Below, piece by piece: positions 51,655-61,429 of a stretch of 64,000 nucleotides of DNA (positions within the stretch are counted from its first letter, which is position 1; every line of letters begins with the position of its first letter). The stretch comes from Ligula intestinalis (taxonomy: Eukaryota; Platyhelminthes; Cestoda; Diphyllobothriidea; Diphyllobothriidae): positions 12,047,880 to 12,111,879 of the forward strand of contig JAYGXS010000002.1 in the NCBI GenBank assembly GCA_036362985.1. Reading direction: 5' to 3'. The position numbers were made by a program, and so were the translations under genes. A model generated the notes under the pieces. It searched no databases, was not told the DNA's origin, and worked only from the letters and a program-made list of their open reading frames with translations.

Positions 51655-52035
51655 ACATACTTTCTTGTACATGGGCTCCAGGAGGACGCAAAAATACCTT
51701 TTTTTTAACATAATTCAATGAAGCTTACGGTCAGGCTATGGAAACTGTCACAAGTTCTCCAACGTCTGGACTACTCACAAAATTGTTACTGCAAGAGTTG
51801 GACACTGGAGCCTTCCAGAGAGAGGGGAAACACATGTTTTTACACAGTTACATCTCCGTCACCCCGAGACTGCTTCCTGCAACTCACCTTTCCTCCTTTA
51901 TCGACGGTTTCTCTGCTAACCTTGTGGCAGTCTGTTCTCCCGTTCGTAATTACTGCCGTGTTGCCTGCATGTGTTGTTTTTGCGGGCTAAGTTTCGCGCA
52001 CTCTAGCGTGACAACCTCCGCCCACGTTCAGTAGA
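51655..52035. other. Unassigned stretch with overlapping frames
   Basis: Two overlapping plus-strand frames (51718-51990 and 51738-52034) cover the same bases; neither shows a recognisable domain. Confidence 0.35.
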
Positions 52036-52039
52036 TTGT

Positions 52040-52960
52040 AGAGCTGATGGAGTGTGAAGAGCAAAATTCAACTGGGGGATTTAACACGCACATCTGAGTT
52101 TGTTTATTTTGTTCATTTCGTTGACTCAAAACACAAATAATGCTGTTTATCAGGAAAAAAAATCAGGTCAGATCAGGTGCAAATAGGGGCGGAATCGGGC
52201 CAAATCCAATGTTCGTTGATATCCAAATAATTTCCCATGTTTTTAAACTCTGCGGACCAAACATTCCTGTTTGTGCGTGTTGCACTTTAAAAGAACGTTA
52301 ATAACTGCCAGAAAAGTTTAAATTTTATGTGTTCAGGAGCAGATTTTGTTTTGCGCTCATTAAGTTGAGGTAATACACGTAAGAGATAACGCGTTATTTT
52401 CAGAAAAAGAAGTGCTAAGTTGGTTTACAAAGCTCTGTTTTGCAAATCCGTTATGTTTTGTGTCACAAAGTTAAATTATAAACTTATGGGACCTTTATGG
52501 CCAAGCGGCCATATACAAGCATGCATATGAAATATCAAGAAACGTCATCAGTTTTCTCTTTTACGGCGTATTTCAAAGATTTTCAATCATCTTCTGTCTA
52601 TAGAGCAGAATCAAGGGAACGAAAAAAATTGAAACGAAACTGGCAGAATATCATAAATTTTATCAAAATTATCATTGATATTCTAACTATGCTGTATTTT
52701 TTAATCATAGGGTGGAGTCTAGAAGTATACACATATACTGAAAACTGCTCCAGTATCCACAGAAAAGTGAATTCTTTCATTCTCAACAGAATATGTATCC
52801 CTTATTTTTATGAAAGTCCATATATTGGTCACAATTTCTCATTTTGATCTTGACTTAACCGTCAAGAAAGGTAAAATACACAGATATTCGTCTCCAAAAT
52901 ATCTACTCAAAGAGCTTTTTGAAAGGTTATTTTTTATAGAAAGTGTTTTAACTAATCTTA
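52040..52960 (+). repeat. Diverged segmental repeat, copy 1
   Basis: Ordered matches to 54030-54970: GTTGATATCCAAATAATTTC, GCAGATTTTGTTTTGCG, AGTCTAGAAGTATACACATA, AGAATATGTATCCC and TCCAAAATATC. Frame 52497-52847 lies in it but is not conserved as a frame in copy 2. Class unknown. Confidence 0.7.
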
Positions 52961-52964
52961 CGCC

Positions 52965-53105
52965 CAATGCCCACAATCTAAGCTAATTTCCTTCACTCTA
53001 AATGCTGATCTCGCCATACGGATGGCGTGAAAACGATGAGTTGTAATCAAAGAACATTCATTAACCCTGTCCAGCAGTAAAATTTTCATTATCCTTGCAA
53101 GGCTT
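52965..53105. other. Unassigned short gap
   Basis: Nothing recognised. Confidence 0.3.
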
Positions 53106-53205
53106 CTGGCCTGATGAAGAGTTGCTTAAAACATGTTTGCCAAATCGAGTTTTCAAATTAGACATGGGAATATTTGCAGAACTCAGAAAAAAACTAGCAA
53201 AACCA
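53106..53205 (+). repeat. Dispersed repeat with CTGATGAAGAGTTGCT, copy 2
   Basis: GGCCTGATGAAGAGTTGCTT, CATGTTTGCCAAATCGAG and ATGGGAATATTTGCAGAAC match 50195-50310 in the same strand. Confidence 0.55.
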
Positions 53206-53209
53206 CGCA

Positions 53210-54025
53210 GAGGGTGACTAGAAGTAGGAATCAGTTTAAATATCGCCAAGTAGATCTGTCGAGCAACCAACCGCAAGATTATTCGCTGCTGCAGAAATCG
53301 ACACAGTTATCAATAAATGACACAAGACGAAGCTGATGGACCAATCAAATGTAAGCAATCCGAGTCCTTGATACCGAGAACGGATCTAACGGCACAAGCG
53401 AATGAAGCCTTTTTGCTCAGCTGTCAACTCTTCAACCAGAACACAGCTGACATTTCTGGCAGTTGGATGCAATCTCGATGGTACTGGTGCGTTTCTTGTA
53501 AGTCTTTTTGAAAAGGGTATCAAATCGTTTTGTTCGCTTCAATTCGTTTAAACCGTTCGTTTGTGCTGAAAAACTCAACTAGTTGAAAATAAGGTTTGAG
53601 GCACCTGTTTATAATTCACCGCCAGAATAATTGTCCTCTTTTCCTAATCTATGCATGGTGCTTACCGCTGTCCTTTGTAGCATTTTGGCGTGGTTAAAAG
53701 AATTGAAGTGGCCATGCCACACACCCATCAAAAAAACGGGCGAGTACTGTCTTTGCAGACTTTTGGCAGTCCAGGGCAACTTCTGTAGCACAAATTAGGT
53801 TGTGTTTGTACTGCGCTGCACGCGCATGCGTGCGATCATCTGATCTTGTTTACTGGTTCTGTGCAAAGTCGAACCACCGGCAAAAAGCCGGAAGTTCTGC
53901 CCAAAATTGGCAGTTTTAAGTTCTGTGTTTACATTTACCAAATCCGAAAGCTATGACAGCCCTTTATGGGTCTTTTGAGTGTTGTCGGTTGGTCCTGAGT
54001 CAGAGGCAGCTTAAAAGTGTACAGT
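53210..54025. other. Unassigned stretch
   Basis: No recognised gene or shared repeat; several frames under 70 residues. Confidence 0.4.
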
Positions 54026-54029
54026 AGAT

Positions 54030-54970
54030 TAAATATCTGATGAAAGGTTGGAGATTGGGGGACTTAACACAAATTTGAGGTTGTTGATTCAGTTCATTGG
54101 GTTGACTTGTGGCGCAAAATGATGCTTACTAGAATTGAGTCACGTTCAAATCAGTATACTGGGGGAAAATAGAGGCGAAAGTGGGCGAAATCCAGCGTTT
54201 GTTGATATCCGAGGAATTTCTTACCCTATTAAACGTTGCGGAAAAGAACTTCTTGTCTATGCCTGTTGCACAATGAAAGAACATTCATGATGAGCAGGAA
54301 CGTTTTAGTTATATCTGTTCACAAAACGGAGAATTTTGTTTTGCGTGCATGAATTTGAGGTAAGTACTATTATGCGGTAGTGTATTATTTTTTGAAATAA
54401 AGAGCCAAATAAATTTAAAAAATTCTATTGTGCAAATATAGAAAGTTTTGTACCCTTAAATTGAAAAATAAACATTCTAAGGCTGTTACTTGCTAAACCC
54501 CATCTAAAAATTTATATTGTATATATGAATGTTTGTAGGCAAGGAATGCGAATGAGCACTTTATAAGTATAAAGTAAATAAATCGATTGTATACTCAATG
54601 TGACGTGGAAGACAGTTAACATAGCACACATTTGAGTGGGATGTCGCGAGACATTGCGATACAGTTTTCTCAAAAATCGCCTTTGATTTTATTGCTACTC
54701 TGCTCTGCATTTGTTATTTTAGAACTAAGCCTAGAAGAAACCAAATATATTGTAAACTCTTTCGATTTGGATAGAAAGGTTAGCCATCCCATTTATAAGA
54801 GAATATGTGTCCATAATTTTACGGGAATCAATAAACTGACCAAAATTTCCCGTTCTGATATCGACTTCATCTTAAAATAATAAAGTACGCAGACATCCGA
54901 CGCCAAAATATATAACTTAAGCTCTCTTCCAAGAGACAACATGCTGTAGAAAATTGTTTTATCAATTTCA
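54030..54970 (+). repeat. Diverged segmental repeat, copy 2
   Basis: Second copy of 52040-52960, about 2.0 kb downstream. GTTGATATCCGAGGAATTTC, GAATTTTGTTTTGCGTGCAT, AGAATATGTGTCC and GCCAAAATATATAAC are the anchor words. Insertions and deletions are frequent, pointing to an old duplication or two insertions of one unknown element. Confidence 0.7.
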
Positions 54971-54974
54971 GGCA

Positions 54975-55340
54975 TATTCATTCGTGAATTTTGTTGTAGA
55001 CCTTCATTTTTCTCGGAAATGATTTGGCACATGTGGGTGGTTCTGAATCCATGACACGCACAGCGAGCTGCATAAGAAAAAAATGTTTTAAAGCTCGTTA
55101 TTCAGGTAAATACTTTTAAGATATATCTTATATTGAAGGTTTTAAAAAGCACGTAGAATAAAATCATTATTTATTGTCAAAAGATTGAAGCCAGTGAAAA
55201 TCATAAAGTCCTAATTAGCATTTCAAGGAAGATCTGAACCTCTACGTAATGGAAATATCAAAATAATTACGGAACCATGTGGTGGAAGGCAATTATTCCT
55301 GGTGTACGAAAATGGTAAGATTACAGTTTTACCTGAACCT
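54975..55340. other. Unassigned stretch
   Basis: No recognised feature. Confidence 0.4.
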
Positions 55341-55344
55341 TTTG

Positions 55345-55420
55345 CTACTCATGTCTCTGATGACGAATCCGTGACGGATATAGAAACGTCAGGCGAATAA
55401 ACATATTGTCCCAGCGATCG
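55345..55420 (+). mobile_element. Single arm of the palindromic PLE-terminus element
   Basis: TCTCTGATGACGAATCCGTG, ACGGATATAGAAACGTCAGG and TTGTCCCAGCGATCGAGTC equal the right arm of the copies at 38.4 and 59.6 kb. The left arm is absent. The GAAAC word, lost in some copies, is kept here as AGAAAC. Confidence 0.8.
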
Positions 55421-55421
55421 A

Positions 55422-55461
55422 GTCTTCTTCTTCTTCTTCTTCTTCTTCTTCTTCTTCTTCT
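55422..55461 (+). repeat. (TTC)n microsatellite
   Basis: About thirteen uninterrupted TTC units, directly after the palindromic-element arm. The other copies have short CTTCTTCTTC tails in the same place, so the microsatellite probably expanded from the element's own end. Confidence 0.9.
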
Positions 55462-55464
55462 CAA

Positions 55465-55780
55465 TTTTATTTAAATTAATTATTCACTTACCAGCATGTC
55501 CGCAGGTGAGCTTAAGAAATATATTACTCCCGTGATCTCCGAATGGAGCATACCAATTGAAAACGTGGTTGCCTTAGTCCAGCATAGCTCTAGTGATGCA
55601 TAAACAGAAGAAACAACTAGCAGCTCTCGTGAAAACGTCTAAGAAGACATGCTCGAAATTTGGGCTGTTCGGTAACATTACATTGCACGTGATATTGAAG
55701 CATATATATATCCGAAAACTTGACAAAAAGATTATTTTCCAACGTAATTTTGCTTGTGCTGCTTTACTTACTCGATGGTT
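55465..55780. other. Unassigned stretch
   Basis: No recognised gene; short overlapping frames only. Confidence 0.35.
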
Positions 55781-55784
55781 TTGC

Positions 55785-56055
55785 ATGAACAGGCTTCCTT
55801 TACATGTAAAACATAAGTTTACCTAATACGCTCGATTTTAACTATTTCGGAATTTTGAACTTTGCTAAAAAAGCTGGTATTTCTATAAAACTTTATGTTC
55901 CTTCATATGTCACAAAATGCCCTTTTATGAAGAATAACCATTAGTTTATTGCTGTAAGACCTTGGGGGCTGCAGCTTGGGCTGTCTTTGAGTAAGATGGA
56001 GTTACTTCTCAAAATCGTTCGATTTCATGAGATAGTGAATCCACTGTACAATGAT
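55785..56055 (+). repeat. Dispersed repeat V, copy 2, with foldback-arm edge
   Basis: TTCCTTTACATGTAAAAC, AAAAAAGCTGGTATTTC and ATAAAACTTTATG match 15950-16070. Further on, CATGAGATAGTGAATCCACT (56026) matches the outer edge of the foldback right arm at 11642. This suggests repeat V is the outer part of the foldback family or lies next to it. Confidence 0.5.
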
Positions 56056-56059
56056 AATA

Positions 56060-56365
56060 AGGCTATCGCACGACTTAAAAGAGCTTCTTATTCTTCTTTT
56101 GCCCATACTGCCTATAAAATATGTATGTAGATTTTATTGGGGTAGATCCCGTCCTTCATAAGAGATAGAAGATCTGCGTTATGCTGCAGCGAGTGGGCGG
56201 ATAGTTGCTGAGGTAGGGGAGGGGAGAAAAGTCTCAACGGTAGCGCAACTTGAAAGACCAGATCGGTAAATACGGTGATAGATCACACATTTAGGCAACT
56301 AGATAATAAGGATATTCGCGCGGGAAATGGTCAGCAGTTTTCTTTTAGCGCGGGAACTAGGCATG
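56060..56365. other. Unassigned stretch
   Basis: No recognised feature. Confidence 0.35.
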
Positions 56366-56367
56366 TC

Positions 56368-56722
56368 TAACGCGTAGTGGTAAGGCTAGGAAGGTTAGCC
56401 CTAACGGCTGCGATCTTCTAGGCCCGGTTCCTTAGGAGATTAAAGAAGTCATGGAAAGGTAAAAGTGGTAGGAAGAGTTTATTCTATAGAGAATGAATAG
56501 GAGAATAGGCAGTAGGAAATTGACTACCGCTCAACCGCAGGCCAGCAGACGGCGTCTAAAAAGAGGTCTGCTCGGCAGTCATCAGATGAGGTCTTGTGTG
56601 AGTTGGTCTGCGATTGGCTGCTCCAGAGGCTGGAAGCGGCAAGCATTCTCAAATTGCTCTTCGACTTGAGCTAGTCACGACAAGTGTTCACAAATGCACT
56701 TCGTGAGGAGATAGTCACTACA
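56368..56722 (-). repeat. LTR, short subfamily, minus strand
   Basis: Minus strand: TGTAGTGACTATCTCCTCAC start, two 5' units, AGCAGCCAATCGCAGACC, TCTATAGAATAAACTC (with AATAAA) and GAACCGGGCCTAGAAGATCG to CCGTTAGGGCTAACC. The terminal CGATA is changed. Confidence 0.88.
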
Positions 56723-56869
56723 GGTGAGCGAAATCGAGTCAAAAGAAGAGCGTTATCTGACAGGTGATAGCAAAAATGTGAAAAGTGGCTGCACGTATTA
56801 GCATACAAAGATGCATGTTAACTCAGTTGGTTATAACAAGACCAAACTGGCTAGAGACTTTGATGGACA

Positions 56870-57260
56870 GCTTACAATGCTGTCCGGCCTCCTTGTTTAA
56901 TGCCTCCTGCCTGAACGTCAGGTAACTTAACAGAAACCAGGTGTTTCCGACTCACTGACCCGAAGATCCCTGACCGACTTCTCCACGCGCGCACACACGC
57001 GCACATCCAAATATTCGTGGTTGCCGAAGGGCCACTTGAACACACCATTCCTAGGCCGATGCAGCATGGGGTCTCTACATGCGATACCCCCTCGGACAAT
57101 GCAACACCCTCACCACTTGCATGCCACCTGAACTTGCTCCGCTATCACAACGCTGCTGTCTGACCCACTCTGAGACCTGACTGGACGCAGGCAACACTAA
57201 TCCGCAATTCGCCAGTGGCCACTGAGCCAATTACCCACGGTTTGGTGTGCAATAAATCCC
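56870..57260 (+). repeat. LTR-like sequence, diverged
   Basis: ATTCGTGGTTGCCGAAGGGCC, CGCTGCTGTCTGACCC and GACTGGACGCAGGC are middle-LTR words in the right order and strand. Ends not found. It stands head to head with the next LTR. Confidence 0.5.
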
Positions 57261-57326
57261 TCCCACTGGTGCATTCGGCCTTTTATCTACAATGCGGGGC
57301 TTAGCCTGATGAGGATTTACCGATCT

Positions 57327-57759
57327 TATCGCAGGGGGTTAAGTGAGTTAAACCCAGCAACTGCGATCTTCAGACCATGGCTACTTAATAGAGAAGAAGT
57401 CCATGAAGGCCAGAGCATTGGGAAGAGTATATTTTGTACACAAAGGAAAGGAGAATAGATGAACAGAGAGTTGACTTGGTGAGCCTACGACCAGCAGGAG
57501 AGCCAGCCGCGGTCCAAGTGTGGTTTTAGCAGCAGGCATGCAAGCGGCAGTGACAACGGTCATTGTCTGGTTGCCTCAACGGTTATTGGCCGGACAGACT
57601 GCAGCGATCAAGGCGTGCATGCGTCCTATTCCCCGTCGGGAGAGACCAGCATTTTCAGATCTGTGATTGGCTGTTGCAGAGGCCGCATCCAGTGCGGACG
57701 TACGCGTTACCAGCAGTGAGCCTTCGGACATGCTCGCCTATGTGGAGTGAGTCACCACA
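57327..57759 (-). repeat. Solo LTR, long subfamily, minus strand
   Basis: Minus strand: TGTGGTGACTCACTCCACAT start, GGCCTCTGCAACAGCCAATC, TTTGTGTACAAAATATACTC, CCATGGTCTGAAGATCGCAG and the end TTAACCCCCTGCGATA. No target duplication visible. Confidence 0.85.
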
Positions 57760-57949
57760 CTTCTCCCCGTCGAGACCATAGCGAGGATATTGAAAGAATC
57801 CGAGTGGAGGAAGAATAGTTAAGTTTGGTGAGAGACTTACGAACCAAATTGAAGTTGCAGAACAGCGTGGGCGTCTGTGGCTGGAATGAGCCAGGATGCA
57901 GAGTCACCACAATCTGAATACAGCCTACTTTGGCCCTACAAGTGTTTTG

Positions 57950-58128
57950 TGATTCAATGCAAACGTCACAAGCCGTAGCATGACCGACAAAGACAAGGGA
58001 GACTGGAATGACTATTTCTGCCTCATTAGCCGTTATCAACCAGTCATACCAAACCCCACGTAGTGCCCCATCCAAGGCGCGAATCCACGACCCATGGATC
58101 AGAAGTCCAACGCTCTAGCCTCGGGTGG
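57950..58128 (-). mobile_element. tRNA-derived SINE, family 2, minus copy
   Basis: Minus strand: GAGGCTAGAGCGTTGGACTT and GGGTCGTGGATTCGCGCC form the tRNA-like head, then GGTATGACTGGTTGATAACG, GAGGCAGAAATAGTC and CTTTGTCGGTCATGC. The clearest example of the family with head and 3' body. Confidence 0.8.
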
Positions 58129-58190
58129 CACGCCAACTGGGGGTTGGGTATGGGTGGGTGATGACAGCTAAGGAGCAAGAAATGGCCATT
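58129..58190 (+). mobile_element. SINE family 2 body, plus strand
   Basis: GGGTTGGGTATGGGTGGG, TGATGACAGC and GCAAGAAATGGCCATTCC repeat the body in the opposite orientation right after the minus copy, giving a head-to-head junction without the second head. Confidence 0.7.
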
Positions 58191-58194
58191 CCAT

Positions 58195-59290
58195 ATATTA
58201 AAAACGTGTCTGAACTCTGCACTCTAAGGCAAATAATTGTTCCTCTTAAGGCGGAAATTTATATTTCTGTTGCTTACAGTGTGGTCGAAACTTCATGTAA
58301 CATGGCGGAATTTGCGAAAGACTGATGATCACATGCAAACCGAAAATCAGAATGAGCAATCTTAGAGGGAATAAAGAGGAGCGTTCACCGGGAGAGGTTT
58401 ATTATAAGTCTGACGTTTTGAGTAGTAACCACCAAGTCTAATGTCGATCATGCTTTTGCGTGAATTATCCCCCCTACTGAACGCTTCCGCAGTTTAGCAC
58501 CCCAATGGTCTTATTTCTCCTGATGAGCAGCAGTGAATGAAGTGTAAGCAGAGAAAACTCCTATGAGATAATGGTCAGACAATTGTTTGGATAGAATGAA
58601 GGGCATCAATAGTCAAAGCAGTGCATCATCCCACTCGCAACGAAAATGTAGAGTACCAAAAACTACGCGTCGAATAATAAGCTCCCCTTATAAGCTAAAC
58701 AAAAAGAAGAAAATGTGCACATGTCACGTTCGGCCGAACCCAACGTACGTAGTTCGGGCTTTTGCAAAAATTGAGAGAACCTAAACAGTTTGCATCAGCC
58801 TTTCTGCTTACTTTCACACGGAAGCTTTACGGCCGGAAATCATGACCAATAAGAAAGTGGAAGGCACACAGCACCGACTAAGCCCTACCTAGCTATCCAC
58901 TTTCTTCGTGGTAGAGGCAGCAGGAAGCCGCTACAACATTGTTGTTTGCATTCTCACTGGGCTCTCATCTTGGCAGTGCAAATAAAAAGGTGAGAGGTTG
59001 TTCGTAAAATCCTGGCGGATTTTTTGACCTGCATCTAAAAAAGATAACTGGTAATTTTTGCGGAGTTTTACAAAAATCGAAACATTACGCGCTCTTTAAC
59101 ACAATCGCCTATGATTTCCTTCAGAGAAGAAGGTTCAAGCAAGCAAGCTTTTTATAATGAAGATGAAAAAAAGAAAGAAATGCGTTCACTTTTCCTGCAT
59201 TAATTAAAACTCGATCATAATGATTCCCAAATAGCTTCTAATGACAAAAAAAGAATGAGGGAAGAGTTCACAAATGGTATGACATTGGAA
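58195..59290. other. Unassigned stretch
   Basis: No gene recognised. GAGCGTTCACCGGGAGAGG with TTTATTATAAGTCTGACG (58380-58425) weakly recalls a PLE-terminus unit. Confidence 0.4.
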
Positions 59291-59294
59291 AAAG

Positions 59295-59375
59295 AAGCGA
59301 TCATTGGAACAAGAGTTTTACGGTCCTGACGTTTCGGATTCCTTCGGGAATCCGTTATCATAGGTGATGATAACA
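59295..59375 (-). mobile_element. PLE-terminus unit with perfect hairpin
   Basis: On the plus strand CGGATTCC-TTCG-GGAATCCG (59335-59354) is a perfect eight-pair stem with a tetraloop. On the minus strand it lies between CTATGATAA (degraded CTGATGA) and GAAACGTCAGG, the same order as in the palindromic elements. Confidence 0.65.
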
Positions 59376-59404
59376 CATTGATAGTCGTGCGCAGATAGAA
59401 GAAG

Positions 59405-59680
59405 ATGCGAACATGCGAGTCCCAGGAAGTATTTGACAAGAAGACAACTCGATCGCTGGGTTAGTTCTTTTATTCGCCTGACGTTTCGATATCTGTCGCG
59501 GATTCATCCTCAGGAACATAATCGCAGCGCAGTAGCAGGCACAGGTAGTGTATGCACAGGAAATTTGCCGTATAAGACAGTTTAAAGTTAAAGATGTGCA
59601 AAAATCGATTACTGTTTGGTGTGAGTGTCAGGCGAATAAAAGTAGCTTCCCAGTCATCGCGTCGTCTTCTTCTCAATTAG
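59405..59680. mobile_element. Palindromic short element with PLE-type termini, copy 3
   Basis: Left arm CAACTCGATCGCTGGG...TTTTATTCGCCTGACGTTTC and right arm GTCAGGCGAATAAAAGTAGC...CATCGCGTCGTC are inverted. The minus-strand left arm keeps CTGAGGATGAATCCGCGAC and ATCGAAACGTCAGGCG. The middle is longer than in copy 2. The left flank GAACATGCGAGTCCCAGG is shared. Confidence 0.82.
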
Positions 59681-59684
59681 AAGA

Positions 59685-60040
59685 AGTCTTTTTTGCCTTA
59701 TGTCAGCTTTCTTTTCCAGGCGGGAATATGGTAAAGGACAGATCGGGACTACTGAAAGGCATGTGAAAATGGATCCGAAGTCACAGGTACGTGGTATGGT
59801 TAAGTAAAAAAATCAAGCTTAAGCGTAACCATTGGTAGAATTTAGTTCTCTTTGAGGGGAAAACAAGAGAACTCAGCGTCCATTAGGCATAGCAAACATG
59901 CTTCAGCATGTCATTTGGCACCTTAATTTTACTCGAACACCATTTTCGACCGATACACTGGCTGCCCACTAAATGCGTTGGCCATTCCAAATCATCACGC
60001 GCTGACGGTTCTTGAAAGTCCCGATCGGTACAACAGGGTG
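59685..60040. other. Unassigned stretch
   Basis: No recognised feature. Confidence 0.35.
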
Positions 60041-60044
60041 TTCT

Positions 60045-60185
60045 CGAAAAAGGTATGTTTCACACCCCCCCCCCCCCCTATCTGAACAGCCTTCGTAGGC
60101 CAGTTTAACAATAAGTCCTCACGAGCCAGTAAATGCTCCTCCAAGATCAAAACGCGCCTCAGCAACTAGCGCAACATTCTTTCCT
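60045..60185 (+). repeat. Direct repeat pair, left copy, with poly(C)
   Basis: CTCGAAAAAGG, a run of about 15 C (60065-60079), CTGAACAGCC, TAGGCCA and GCTCCTCCAAGATCAAAACG match 60615-60745 in order. The two copies are about 565 bases apart. Confidence 0.65.
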
Positions 60186-60189
60186 CAAT

Positions 60190-60610
60190 CCCTACTAAAA
60201 ATTGGCGATTCAGTGGCGGACCTGAGATCCCCTTCTGCGTTCACACGTTTTCTTCGCTGTTGGGCTGTGCGCTGCCACCCGCGCGCTCATGGCCCATTCA
60301 CTGCAGCGTCCCACGTGACTCATCGTGCCGGTGGCCGCGACGCCTTGCAGACGCTCTTGTTCGAGCTGCCGTGAACGCCGTTCCGCAGTGCGCGTGACCC
60401 ATTTCCTGATTGGTTGTAGGACGGGTCAGGGGTCGCCTCCAACCCTGCACGAAAAACAGAACGCGGACACAACAACTGCTTTTTGTTACCGTGAGACGCT
60501 GTTTTCTACAGGGCCTTTTGTCAGCTCTTTTTCTTACAGTACACTGTCCTACCTAAGTGGTCTTTCTGACTGCTGACTTGGGGAACCTTCTCTACTCGAC
60601 TATCACTCCT
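60190..60610. other. Sequence between direct repeats
   Basis: GC-rich first half; no recognised frame. If the direct repeats were LTRs this would be a very small internal region, as in TRIM-type elements, but no primer binding site follows the left copy. Confidence 0.35.
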
Positions 60611-60614
60611 TTCG

Positions 60615-60745
60615 AGATGTCCTCGAAGAAACTTTTTTTTCACGCATCCCCCTCTGAACAACTTTTTTAGGCCATTCTTATAAAAAGCTCTCCCCCAGGA
60701 TCAGAATGCGACTCAACAACGAGCGCAATATCCAAAGCATGGTTG
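60615..60745 (+). repeat. Direct repeat pair, right copy
   Basis: CTCGAAGAAACTTTTTTTTC, CCCCCTCTGAACAAC, TAGGCCATTC, CCCCAGGATCAGAATGCG and CAACGAGCGCAATAT are shared with the left copy. Confidence 0.65.
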
Positions 60746-60749
60746 CGCA

Positions 60750-61050
60750 AAGGCGGTTACTTGCAAATTACCTACTACACTCTCTCTTCCCTCTGCCCGG
60801 TGGCAAGGCAGAAACAAGAAGATGGGAGATGAGATTGGGCGCAGGTAACTGGCGCAGCCGGAGCCGTCCCCATCTACACGTGCCACAACACCCCCTCCCG
60901 TGTGGACTGGATTCGGCAGGAAATCGCAACCAACATAATGCCTGCCGTGCCTGATACGGACTTCGTGTTGGTACAACGCATATACCACGCGGCTAGTTTA
61001 GGGGACATGCATCGAGTATTTACCAGGAAGCCCACAGGCAATACGGACAT
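60750..61050. other. Unassigned stretch into which an LTR inserted
   Basis: Open on the plus strand from 60902 (MDWIRQEIATNIM) until the LTR border, but without recognisable domain. Confidence 0.35.
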
Positions 61051-61054
61051 GACC

Positions 61055-61423
61055 TACCGAGGGATGCTAAGACTAATAAGATTTTATCTGTAACGGCTGC
61101 GATCTTCCAGGCCCGGTTTCTTAGGAGAGAAAAAAGAAAAGTCTTGGGAAGGCCAAAGTTGTAGGAAGAGTATATTCTGTAAAGAATAAATGGTAGAATA
61201 GGCAGTAGGAAATTGACTATCAGACGACGGCACAACTGCAAGCCAGCAGACGATGGCTGAGGTGAGGTCTGCTCGGCAGTCGTCATATGAGGTCCTGTGT
61301 GAGTCGGCCTGTGGTTGGTTGCTCCAGAGGCCGGAAGCAGCAAGCGTTTCAAAAGTGCACTTCGACTCGAGCTAGTCACGACAAACGTTCAAAAATGCAC
61401 TTCGGGTGGAGCTAGTCACTACA
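61055..61423 (-). repeat. Solo LTR with 4-base target duplication
   Basis: Minus strand starts TGTAGTGACTAGCTCCACCC and ends with CTTATTAGTCTTAGCATCCC and TCGGTA. It is flanked by GACC at 61051-61054 and 61424-61427. At 369 bases it defines the short subfamily's full length. Two 41-base units begin the LTR. Confidence 0.92.
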
Positions 61424-61429
61424 GACCCA

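Noticed and set aside
51718..52034. Two overlapping open frames of 90 and 98 residues
   Set aside because: They overlap in different frames and neither resembles a known protein.
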